This document shows positions 24,640 to 31,924 of a DNA stretch of 64,000 nucleotides, piece after piece. Position 1 is the stretch's first letter. Every line of letters begins with the position of its first letter. The translations under genes were made by a program, and so were the position numbers. The notes beneath the pieces were generated by a model. The model was not told the DNA's origin, made no database searches, and saw only the letters and a list, made by a program, of their open reading frames with translations. This stretch comes from Acidobacteriota bacterium (lineage in GTDB: Bacteria; Acidobacteriota; Thermoanaerobaculia; Thermoanaerobaculales; Thermoanaerobaculaceae). The stretch covers positions 17,177 through 81,176 of the forward strand of contig JACQZW010000018.1 of assembly GCA_016213675.1 (NCBI GenBank). Reading direction: 5' to 3'.

Positions 24640-25715
24640 AACGCGCCGAGGAATCCGACGCCGAACTCGTAGAGCCCCGCGACCGTCTCCCCGGCGATGA
24701 GCGAGAAGGCGGCCGGCGTCAGGACCAGCGAGTAGCCGGGGGTGATGGTCCAGATGAAGTCCCCCGCGGCCCGCAGCAGGAAGTTGTCGTAGTAGTCGCC
24801 GGTCAGGACGCCGTAGTAGCCGAGCGTCACGTGCGGCGCGAGCTGCCAGGACTCGGAGAGCGGGAAGCGGTAGGTCGCGCCGACGCCGACGTCGAGCGCC
24901 AGGCCCAGGCCGTAGAGGATGTCGAATTCGATTCCGACGTCCAGCTCCGGCAGCGGGGCGTAGGCGAAGCCGACGCCGACGCGACCGCCGACGCTCGAGG
25001 CGGTGGGTCCGGCGGGCTCGCCCAGCAGGGCGTCGAAGGCCAGGAACAGGCGCACGTGCCACGGCCCCTCCGTCTCGAAGGGATACGGCTCGCGAGGCGG
25101 CGGCGGAGGCACCACCTCCACCGGGGGAGGCTCGACGGGCGGGGGAGGCTCGACGGGTGGAGGAGGCTCGACGGGCGGAGGAGGCTCGACGGGCGGGGGA
25201 GGCTCCACCGGCGGGGGCTCGGGGACGGCGACCTCGAGCAGCGGGGCGCCGCCCTCGCGCATGACGCGCACGGCGTCGGCGAGGTTGGCGACGACGGTGA
25301 GGGGCAGGTTCACCTGTTCCGCCGGCAGCTCGCCCTCCCGCATCTCGATCGCCTCGCCGGGCAGGTACATCACGGTGAGCGAGATGAACGTCGGTTCCGC
25401 GGCGGCGGCGACGATCAGCTCGGCGCCGAGCGTCTGGCCGAGGCGGTTGGCCTCCTCGAGGGTGGTGATGCGGGTGAGGCCGGTCTGGGCGAGCGCGGTG
25501 GCGACGGCGGGGCCGGTCTGCATGAGGTAGCCCGAGGCGAGCAGCGCCTCGCGCAGCGCTTCCTCGACCGACGCCGCGAGCGCGGGATCGGACGATTGGA
25601 CGGGCAGGACGGCGACGGTCTGGGCCGCGGCGGGGGCGGCGCCGAGGAGCACGGCGAGGGCGAGGGCCGCGGCGGCCGGCGCGGCGGGCCTACGGGCGAA
25701 GAACGCGTTGGGCAC
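24636..25715 (-). CDS. Secreted protein: TolB/FlgO-like head, PPPVEP linker, barrel tail
   Basis: 359 residues from a GTG at 25715 preceded by GGGGGAGGGAG. Signal peptide ends in AAPAAAQ. Residues about 33-150 form an alpha/beta domain (TVAVLPVQSSDPALAASVEE, then LGAELIVAAAA) resembling the TolB or LpoB/FlgO head that binds envelope partners. About 166-200 is a Pro-rich linker from five 18-base units. The C-terminal 150 residues alternate aromatic and small residues (DVGIEFDILYGLGLALDVGV) and end in Phe, typical of an outer-membrane barrel. It may bridge the periplasm. An ATG at 25748 would overlap the upstream gene and is less likely. Confidence 0.78.
   Translation of the reverse strand: MPNAFFARRPAAPAAAALALAVLLGAAPAAAQTVAVLPVQSSDPALAASVEEALREALLASGYLMQTGPAVATALAQTGLTRITTLEEANRLGQTLGAELIVAAAAEPTFISLTVMYLPGEAIEMREGELPAEQVNLPLTVVANLADAVRVMREGGAPLLEVAVPEPPPVEPPPPVEPPPPVEPPPPVEPPPPVEPPPVEVVPPPPPREPYPFETEGPWHVRLFLAFDALLGEPAGPTASSVGGRVGVGFAYAPLPELDVGIEFDILYGLGLALDVGVGATYRFPLSESWQLAPHVTLGYYGVLTGDYYDNFLLRAAGDFIWTITPGYSLVLTPAAFSLIAGETVAGLYEFGVGFLGAF
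25127..25216 (+). repeat. 18-bp tandem repeat encoding PPPVEP linker units
   Basis: Five consecutive 18-base units (gaggctcgacgggcgggg and near copies) starting at 25127, 25145, 25163, 25181 and 25199. On the minus strand each encodes six residues of the Pro/Val/Glu linker. Unit number can vary without a frameshift. Confidence 0.92.
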
Positions 25716-25735
25716 AGGCAACTCCCTCCCCCGCG

Positions 25736-26932
25736 CTACGGGGTGCACCGGAAGGTGCAGGGCGGCACGCCGGGCGAAACCGACTCGCAGATCTGGCCGG
25801 CCGCGGTGTCGCAGGGAACGCCGCAGGCCGTGCAGTTGGCCTCATCGACATGGGTGCAGGTCCCGCTGCAACAGCGTTCCGCCAGCCCCGGGTCGCCCAT
25901 GCACAGGCCCGGGCCGCGCCGGCATTGCGGGCTGGTGCCGCAGGTGCAGGCGCCCGCGGTGCAGGAGTCGGTGTAGAGCGGGTCGCACGCGTTGCCGCAG
26001 CCGCCGCAATTGAGGATGTCGTCGCTGATGTCGACGCAGTGGCGCACGCCCTCCCCGTCCGGGCAGCAGGCGCTGCCGGCTGCGCAGGGTCCGCCCGTGT
26101 CCCCGCAGACGCACTCGCCGCCCTGGCAGGCGTTGGTCACGAGCGGGTCGCAGACGACGCCACAGGCGCCGCAGTTGTCGCGGTCGGAGGCGACGGTCTT
26201 GCAGCCGGTCTCGCAGCAGAGCTGTTCGGTCCGGCAGCGGTCGGCCGAGCCGTGGCAGGAGCAGTGGATGCGCTCGGTCGTCGGATCCTGCACGCAGGAG
26301 TCGGCGCGGGGCGGATCGCCGTCCAGGCAGTCGTTGCCGCAGTAGCCGCAGTTGGCGGTGTCGCTCGTAACATCGATGCAGGTCTCCCCGCAGCACCGCT
26401 CGGGCAGCGTGCAGGGCGGCGCGCAGGCGGAGACGAGGCAGGTACCGGACTCGCAGATCTCGCCCGTATCGCAGACGTTGCCGCACCTGCCGCAGTTGTT
26501 GCGGTCGGTCTGCATGTCGACGCAGCTCACGCCGCAGCAGGTCGTGCCGCCGGAGCAGCCGCCGGGACAGGCTTCGCCGGAGCAGACGCCGGCGGTGCAG
26601 GCGACGCCGGAGGGGCAGACGATGCCGCAGCGGCCGCAGTTGTTGCGGTCGGTCTGGAGGCCGGCGCAGTCGCCGCCGCAGCACACGTCGCCGCGGCCGC
26701 AGGTCCTGCCGCCGCAAACGCAGAAGCCCGACTGGCAGGTGCCGGGGGTGCAGCTCAGGCCGCACTGGTAGCAGTTCTCCGGGTCGTTGAGCAGGTCGAC
26801 GCAACGGTCGTCGCCGCAGATCATCGGATCGGGGACGTCGCAGGAGTCGCCCGGATCCGTACAGCGCGCGGCGACCGCGGTGAGCACCGCGGCGGCGGCC
26901 CCGAACAAGAGAGCATGACGCGTCTTCACCAT
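25736..26932 (-). CDS. Cys-rich lipoprotein with DRNNCGxCG repeats
   Basis: 398 residues. Signal peptide with lipobox AVAARC (Cys24), then about eight copies of a roughly 40-residue module containing CCGxxC followed by D-x-x-NCGxCGxxC (for example TDRNNCGRCGIVC and DRDNCGACGVVC). All modules would be disulfide-bonded outside the cytoplasm. This pattern is common in secreted proteins of Myxococcota and in eukaryote-like adhesins; function unknown, probably surface binding. ATG 26932 gives the signal peptide directly; an ATG 33 bases upstream would precede it with a non-signal leader. Ends 20 bases before the barrel protein gene. Confidence 0.88.
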   Translation of the reverse strand: MVKTRHALLFGAAAAVLTAVAARCTDPGDSCDVPDPMICGDDRCVDLLNDPENCYQCGLSCTPGTCQSGFCVCGGRTCGRGDVCCGGDCAGLQTDRNNCGRCGIVCPSGVACTAGVCSGEACPGGCSGGTTCCGVSCVDMQTDRNNCGRCGNVCDTGEICESGTCLVSACAPPCTLPERCCGETCIDVTSDTANCGYCGNDCLDGDPPRADSCVQDPTTERIHCSCHGSADRCRTEQLCCETGCKTVASDRDNCGACGVVCDPLVTNACQGGECVCGDTGGPCAAGSACCPDGEGVRHCVDISDDILNCGGCGNACDPLYTDSCTAGACTCGTSPQCRRGPGLCMGDPGLAERCCSGTCTHVDEANCTACGVPCDTAAGQICESVSPGVPPCTFRCTP

Positions 26933-27020
26933 GACTGCACCTCGCGCGTTCCCCGCGACGATCAAGCTAGCATCCGGTTTCCGGGGGTGTCAAACGCGCG
27001 GCGGGACTCGGAATTCGGCG

Positions 27021-28157
27021 CTACTTGAGGAGCTGGCGCGAGATGACGAGCCGCTGCACCTCGCTCGTGCCCTCGTAGATCGTCGTCACCCGCACGTCGC
27101 GCAGGTGGCGCTCGATGGGGTACTCCTTCACGTAGCCGTACCCCCCGTGGATCTGGAAGCAGCGGGCGCAGATCGCGTTCGCCTTCTCGCTGCAGAAGAC
27201 CTTGGCCATCGAGGCTTCCTTGGAGAACGGAAGGCCCTGTTCCTTGAGCCACGCGGCACGCAGGAGGAGCAGGTGCGCGGCCTCCCACTCCGTCGCGCAG
27301 TCGGCCAGCATCCACTGGATCGCCTGGAACTCGGCGATCGGCCGCCCGAACTGCTTGCGCTCCTTGGCGTACGCCGTCGCCTCCTCGATCGCGGAGCGGC
27401 TGATGCCGAGGCTCTGCGCGGCGATCCCGAGCCGGCCGCCGTCGAGCGCCATCATCGCGATGCGGAAGCCGCGATTGAGCTCGCCGAGCAGGGCATCCGC
27501 CGGGATGCGGCAGTCCTCGAAGATCAGCGACACTGTTTCCGACGCGCGCAGTCCGAGCTTGTCCTCGTGGCGGCCGATGGAGAACCCGGGCGTCCCCGGC
27601 TCGACGAGGAACGTGGAAATCCCGGCGGTCCCCTCGCCGCCCGTGCGCGCCCACAGGACGAACACGCCGGCGCGGGGTCCGGAGGTGATCCACGCCTTCT
27701 CGCCGTTCACCACCCAGTGATCGCCGTCCCGGCGGGCCGAGGTCTTCATCGACCCGGCGTCGCTTCCGGCACCGGCCTCGGACAGCGCGAACGACGCGCA
27801 GGCGAACCGGCCGCCGGTGATGGCCGGGATGTACTTCCGGCGCTGCGCGTCCGTCCCGAACTGCTGGATCACCTCGGCGACCATGTTCGTGACGCCCATC
27901 GTCACCGAGGTCGCGGCGCACCCGGCCGCGATCTCGAGGAGCGCCAGGACGTAGGCCACGGAGCCGGCCTGCGCGCCGCCGAACTCGTCGCGCACGTTCA
28001 CCCCCATCAGGCCGAGCTCGGCCAGGCGCCGCACGAGCTCCGACGGGAAGCGCGCCTCGCGGTCGAGCGCCGCGGCCACGGGGAACACCTCGCGGCGGGC
28101 GAAGTCCCGCGCCATGTCGCGGACCATGAGCTGCTCAGGTGTCGGATCCCAGTCCAT
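27021..28157 (-). CDS. Acyl-CoA dehydrogenase (short/medium-chain type)
   Basis: 378 residues, the usual family length. The flavin-binding segment CASFALSEAGAGSDAGSM, the WITSGPRAGVF region and the catalytic base Glu362 in YEGTSEVQR are present. It oxidises acyl-CoA to enoyl-CoA, passing electrons to ETF. It is the last gene of the thiolase-HBD-crotonase operon and fits butyryl-CoA dehydrogenase or beta-oxidation. Starts one base after the AgmX-like lipoprotein stop, so it is translationally linked to that unrelated gene. Confidence 0.96.
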   Translation of the reverse strand: MDWDPTPEQLMVRDMARDFARREVFPVAAALDREARFPSELVRRLAELGLMGVNVRDEFGGAQAGSVAYVLALLEIAAGCAATSVTMGVTNMVAEVIQQFGTDAQRRKYIPAITGGRFACASFALSEAGAGSDAGSMKTSARRDGDHWVVNGEKAWITSGPRAGVFVLWARTGGEGTAGISTFLVEPGTPGFSIGRHEDKLGLRASETVSLIFEDCRIPADALLGELNRGFRIAMMALDGGRLGIAAQSLGISRSAIEEATAYAKERKQFGRPIAEFQAIQWMLADCATEWEAAHLLLLRAAWLKEQGLPFSKEASMAKVFCSEKANAICARCFQIHGGYGYVKEYPIERHLRDVRVTTIYEGTSEVQRLVISRQLLK

Positions 28158-28158
28158 C

Positions 28159-28971
28159 TCAGAACTCCAGGGTCACCTTGGCGCCGGCCGGACCCGGATC
28201 GTCCAGCACCCACGTCGCCGACGCCGCCACGATGCAGTCCGCCTGGTCCTGGTGGTCGGCGTCCGGGGGCGTCGCCCCGGCGGACTGCACGGTCCCGCCG
28301 GCCGCGACGTACAGCGTCAGCGTGTAGCCGCTCGACCCGTCGAGACAGGCGTCGAGCTCCATCTGGTGCGCGGCGACCGCCGCGGAGACCTGGTTCGGCG
28401 TCCACGTCGCGGGGTAGGACACGGCGCCGGGCGGCTCGAGGGCCAGCGGGACGACCGTTTCGCTCTCGCCCCCGGTGGGCCGCGGGAAGGTGGTCCGCCG
28501 GATCACCTCGAGCATGCACTGCTGGGCGGCATGATCGCCGAGCTGGGTGGTTTCGATGAAGGCCCACTTGACCGCGCCGTCGATGGCCACGCCGACGTGG
28601 AACTGCACGTCGCCGGCCAGGTACGGCAGGCGTGCCAGCCCCTGCTGGTAGCAGCCCATCAAGCTGGGGGCGATGTTCTGGAACGTGTTCCGCACCTGCT
28701 GGCCGTCCAGCGACCCCATGGTATCGACCATCACGCCGTCGTCGGGCCGGTCGCTCTCCATGGGAGCGGGAGGGCGCGGGGGAGGGGGAGGAGGAGCGGC
28801 GGGGGAGCAGGAGAGGAGGAGGGAGAGGGAGAGGGAGAGGGAGAGGGAGAGGGAGAGGGGGAGGAGGGGAGAGGAGGGCGCGGAGACCGGACTTACCGCT
28901 GAGGCCCTTCGACGCGCCTCAGGGCAGGCGCTGAGGGCGCTGAGAGGAACGCTGAGAGGGCGCATGGTCAT
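28159..28971 (-). CDS. AgmX/PglI-like lipoprotein with a repeat-built signal peptide
   Basis: 270 residues. The ATG at 28971 overlaps the crotonase stop (ATGA); an ATG two codons later is possible. Residues 1-36 come from a palindromic repeat block, residues 39-50 are a Ser/Leu alternation encoded by six GGGAGA hexamers, and LLLSC with Cys55 is the lipobox. After a Pro-rich stretch, residues about 95-185 resemble the AgmX/PglI C-terminal domain (VRNTFQNIAPSLMGCYQQGL, VQFHVGVAIDGAVKWAFIE, CMLEVIRRTTFPRP), known from myxobacterial gliding and TonB-linked proteins. A second related module follows to the end. It is an envelope protein in a fatty-acid operon; its link to the metabolism is unknown. 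Confidence 0.8.
   Translation of the reverse strand: MTMRPLSVPLSALSACPEARRRASAVSPVSAPSSPLLPLSLSLSLSLSLSLLLSCSPAAPPPPPPRPPAPMESDRPDDGVMVDTMGSLDGQQVRNTFQNIAPSLMGCYQQGLARLPYLAGDVQFHVGVAIDGAVKWAFIETTQLGDHAAQQCMLEVIRRTTFPRPTGGESETVVPLALEPPGAVSYPATWTPNQVSAAVAAHQMELDACLDGSSGYTLTLYVAAGGTVQSAGATPPDADHQDQADCIVAASATWVLDDPGPAGAKVTLEF
28821..28856 (+). repeat. GGGAGA hexamer microsatellite inside a signal peptide
   Basis: Six exact GGGAGA units. On the minus strand they encode (Leu-Ser)6, the hydrophobic core of the lipoprotein signal. Each unit gain or loss adds or removes two residues without frameshift. The G-rich strand also fits a G-quadruplex pattern. Confidence 0.95.
28889..28967 (-). repeat. Composite repeat with a 7-bp hairpin, right after the crotonase stop
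   Basis: Downstream of the crotonase stop on the minus strand lie two cctctcagcg copies, a ccctcagcg variant, then a hairpin (CTGAGGC at 28899-28905 pairing with GCCTCAG at 28916-28922) with a cttcgac loop. All of it is read as the first 28 residues of the next lipoprotein. Confidence 0.7.
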
Positions 28972-29750
28972 TTTCCCTGGAAGGCGGGCTTGCGCTTTTC
29001 GAGGAACGCGCTCATGCCTTCCTTCTGGTCGGCGGTTCCGAAGAGCATCGCGAAGGCCTGTTTCTCGAGCTCGAGCGCGGAGGACAGGGTGAGGTCGTAG
29101 CCGTGGTTCATGGCGCGTTTGGCCTGGCCGACCGCGAGGGGGCCGGCGGCGGCCATGCGGCGGGCGAGGTCCTTGGCCTTGTCCAGCAGCGCGGCGGCGG
29201 GGAAGACGGCGCAGGCGAGGCCGATGCGCAGGGCCTCCGCGGCATCGATCGTGTCGCCGGTGAAGACCAGCTCCTTGGCTTTCTGCAGGCCCACGAGCCG
29301 CGCGAGGCGCTGCGTTCCGCCGAAGCCGGGGATCACGCCCAGCTTGACCTCCGGCTGGCCGAACTTCGCGTGCTCGGCGGCGTAGATCACGTCGCAGGCG
29401 ATCGCCAGCTCGGTGCCGCCGCCCAAGGCGAAGCCGTTGACGGCGGCGATGACCGGCTTGGGACAGTTGGCGATGGCGTCGCCGAGCCCGTGTCCCAGGT
29501 CGGCGAACGCCCGCCCTTCGGCCGTCGTCATCTTCGCCATCGCGCCGATGTCCGCACCGGCGACGAACGCCTTGGCGCCGGCCCCCGTGAGCACGATGGC
29601 GCCCACCCCGTCGTCGCAGGCCGCCTCGGACAGCGCTCCGAGCAGCTCGGCGAGCACCGTCTGGTTGAGCGCGTTGAGCTTGTCGGGGCGGTTGATCGTC
29701 AACACCGCCACCGGTCCGTCCTTCTCGACCAGGATTGTCTCGTAGGCCAT
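28968..29750 (-). CDS. Enoyl-CoA hydratase (crotonase)
   Basis: 260 residues, standard crotonase length. Oxyanion-hole segment AFVAGADIGAM and the two catalytic glutamates are present: Glu114 in GGGTELAIACD and Glu134 in GQPEVKLGVIPGFGGTQR. It hydrates crotonyl-CoA or longer enoyl-CoA to 3-hydroxyacyl-CoA. Operon order is thiolase, HBD, this gene, a lipoprotein, then acyl-CoA dehydrogenase. A heptamer array separates it from the HBD gene. Confidence 0.97.
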   Translation of the reverse strand: MAYETILVEKDGPVAVLTINRPDKLNALNQTVLAELLGALSEAACDDGVGAIVLTGAGAKAFVAGADIGAMAKMTTAEGRAFADLGHGLGDAIANCPKPVIAAVNGFALGGGTELAIACDVIYAAEHAKFGQPEVKLGVIPGFGGTQRLARLVGLQKAKELVFTGDTIDAAEALRIGLACAVFPAAALLDKAKDLARRMAAAGPLAVGQAKRAMNHGYDLTLSSALELEKQAFAMLFGTADQKEGMSAFLEKRKPAFQGK

Positions 29751-29763
29751 GGTACGCCCCTTT

Positions 29764-29791
29764 CGCCGACCGCCGACCGCCGGCCGCCGAC
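29764..29791 (+). repeat. CGCCGAC heptamer array abutting the HBD stop codon
   Basis: Four in-register heptamers (three exact cgccgac, one cgccggc). The last shares one base with the TAG of the HBD gene on the minus strand. Reverse complement of the GTCGGCG array at 8101. Confidence 0.9.
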
Positions 29792-30642
29792 TAGCTGTAC
29801 TTGTAGAAGCCCCGGCCCGTCTTGCGTCCGAGCCACCCCGCCTCGACGTACTTCCGCAGCAGCGGGCACGGGCGGTACTTGCCGTCTCCCAGGCCCTTGT
29901 GCAGCACCTCGGCGATGGCCAGGCAGGTATCCAGGCCGATGAGGTCGGCCAGGGCGAGGGGCCCCATGGGGTGGTTGAGGCCGAGCTTGACGCCGTTGTC
30001 GATGTCCTCGGGGGTGCCGAGGCCCTCCATGAGCGTGTAGCAGGCCTCGTTGAGCATGGGCAGCAGGATGCGGTTGACGATGAAGCCCGGCGAGTCCTTG
30101 GACGTGACGCAGGTCTTGCCCATGCGCTCGGCCAGGCCCTTGGTCGCGGCGTAGGTCTCGTCGTCGGTCTGCATGGCGCGGATGAGCTCGACGAGCTTCA
30201 TCACGGGGACCGGGTTCATGAAGTGCATCCCGATGACGTTCGCGGGGCGCTTCGTGGCGGCGGCGATCAGGGTGATGGAGATCGAGGAGGTGTTGGTGGC
30301 GAGGATGGCGCCGGGCGGGCAGGCATCGTCCATGCCCTTGAACAGCTTGAGCTTGAGCTCGATGTTCTCCGTCGCGGCCTCGATCGCGATGTCGCAGTCG
30401 CGGAACGCCGCGACCGAGTCGGCGGGCTCGAGCAGCGCCAGCACGTCGTCGCGTCGTTTGCCGTCGATCTTGCCCTTTTCCACGGCCTTGCCGAGGATCT
30501 TGGCGATCGACGCCTTGCCCTTCTCGGCGATCTCGCGGTTGATGTCGGCCATCCGCACCTTGCAGCCCGCCTCGGCGGCGACCTGCGCGATGCCCGCGCC
30601 CATCTGGCCCGTGCCGAGCACTCCGACCGTCTTGAACTCCAT
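29791..30642 (-). CDS. 3-hydroxybutyryl-CoA dehydrogenase
   Basis: 283 residues, standard length. NAD-binding GxGxxG at residues 10-15 ([13 protein letters not shown]), catalytic His in [17 protein letters not shown] and the C-terminal dimer domain with RGFYKYS are visible. It oxidises 3-hydroxyacyl-CoA to 3-ketoacyl-CoA, or the reverse in butyrate or PHB-type synthesis. Starts four bases after the thiolase stop. Confidence 0.97.
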   Translation of the reverse strand: MEFKTVGVLGTGQMGAGIAQVAAEAGCKVRMADINREIAEKGKASIAKILGKAVEKGKIDGKRRDDVLALLEPADSVAAFRDCDIAIEAATENIELKLKLFKGMDDACPPGAILATNTSSISITLIAAATKRPANVIGMHFMNPVPVMKLVELIRAMQTDDETYAATKGLAERMGKTCVTSKDSPGFIVNRILLPMLNEACYTLMEGLGTPEDIDNGVKLGLNHPMGPLALADLIGLDTCLAIAEVLHKGLGDGKYRPCPLLRKYVEAGWLGRKTGRGFYKYS

Positions 30643-30646
30643 GGCT

Positions 30647-31834
30647 CTACCTCTCCACCGTCAGCGCCAGCGCCTCGCCGCCGCCGATGCACAGGGAAGC
30701 GCAGCCCTTCTTCGTGTTCCTGTCCTGCAGCAGGTGCAGCAGCGTGACCAGGATGCGGGCGCCGCTGGCGCCGATGGGGTGGCCGATGGAGGCGGCGCCG
30801 CCGCGGACGTTGACCTTGGCGTGGTCGAGCGCGAGGTCCTTCATCGCGGCCATGGTGACGACCGAGAAGGCCTCGTTGATTTCCCAGAGGTCGACGTCGG
30901 CGGGCTTCCAGCCGGACCGCGCCAGCGCCTTCTGCATCGCGGGGATGGGCGCCGTGGTGAACCACTCGGGCTCCTGCGCCGCGCCGCCGTAGGACACGAC
31001 GCGCGCCAGGGGCGTCAGTCCGTGCTTTTTCACGGCGTCGGCCGAGGCGAGGACGAGGGCGGCGCCGCCGTCGTTGATGCTCGAGGCGTTGCCGGCGGTG
31101 ATGGTGCCGCTTTTCGGATCGAAGGCGGGCTTGAGGGTACGGAGCTTCGCGGTGTCGCCGCGTCCCGGCTCCTCGTCGACGAGGAGCTGCTGCGGCCCCT
31201 TCTTCGACGGCAGCTCGACGGGGACGATCTCGCGGACGAAGGCGCCGGTCTTGATCGCCTCGTTGGCGCGATCGTACGACGCGATCGCGAACTCGTCCTG
31301 CGCCTCGCGGGTGAAGCCGTACTTCGCCGCGCACAGCTCGGCGCAGAGGCCCATGTGCTTGTCGCCGTAGGGGTCCCACAGGCCGTCGTGGATCATGAGG
31401 TCGAGGACGCTGTCCTTGTCCTTGCCCATGCGGTAGCCCTGTCGCGCCTTGGGCAGCGCGTAGGGCGCCAGGGTCATGTTCTCCATGCCGCCCGCGACGA
31501 CGACCTCGGCGTCGCCCAGGGCGACGGCCTTGGCGCCGAGGACGACGGCCTGGAGGCCGGAGCCGCAGACCTTGCCGACGGTGGTGCAGGGGGTGTGCTT
31601 GCCGAGCCCGGCGTAGAGACAGGCCTGGCGAGCGGGCGCCTGGCCCATGCCGCCGGTCAGCACGCAGCCCATGTAGACCTCCTCGACGGCCGCGGGGTCG
31701 ACCTTGGCGCGCTCGACGGCGCCCTTGATCGCCACCGCGCCCAGCCGCGAGGCCGGGGTGTCCTTGTACATCCCGAGGAAGCTTCCGACCGCCGTGCGGG
31801 CGGCCGAGACGATGAACACTTCGCGTCCTTGCAT
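30647..31834 (-). CDS. Acetyl-CoA acetyltransferase (thiolase)
   Basis: 395 residues from ATG 31834. Nucleophile Cys90 in [11 protein letters not shown], His352 in [10 protein letters not shown] and Cys382 in [10 protein letters not shown] form the complete thiolase site. It condenses or cleaves acetoacetyl-CoA and heads the operon with HBD, crotonase and acyl-CoA dehydrogenase, together covering thiolysis to enoyl-CoA. No separate promoter is obvious in the 90 bases to the giant TPR gene; a strong hairpin lies there instead. Confidence 0.97.
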   Translation of the reverse strand: MQGREVFIVSAARTAVGSFLGMYKDTPASRLGAVAIKGAVERAKVDPAAVEEVYMGCVLTGGMGQAPARQACLYAGLGKHTPCTTVGKVCGSGLQAVVLGAKAVALGDAEVVVAGGMENMTLAPYALPKARQGYRMGKDKDSVLDLMIHDGLWDPYGDKHMGLCAELCAAKYGFTREAQDEFAIASYDRANEAIKTGAFVREIVPVELPSKKGPQQLLVDEEPGRGDTAKLRTLKPAFDPKSGTITAGNASSINDGGAALVLASADAVKKHGLTPLARVVSYGGAAQEPEWFTTAPIPAMQKALARSGWKPADVDLWEINEAFSVVTMAAMKDLALDHAKVNVRGGAASIGHPIGASGARILVTLLHLLQDRNTKKGCASLCIGGGEALALTVER

Positions 31835-31891
31835 GAGACGACTCCTTCTTCGCCCCCGGGGAACCGCGAGCAGCGCGCCGCGGGAGCACTT

Positions 31892-31912
31892 GGCGCCGCC
31901 CAAGGCGGCGCC
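31892..31912. terminator. 9-bp hairpin between the giant TPR gene and the thiolase operon
   Basis: GGCGCCGCC and GGCGGCGCC form a perfect nine-base stem around a CAA loop, 12 bases past the TPR stop on the minus strand. No T-run follows, so it is a Rho-independent terminator only by strength of stem; it may equally limit readthrough or protect the 3' end. Confidence 0.5.
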
Positions 31913-31924
31913 GGCGTGGCTCCC

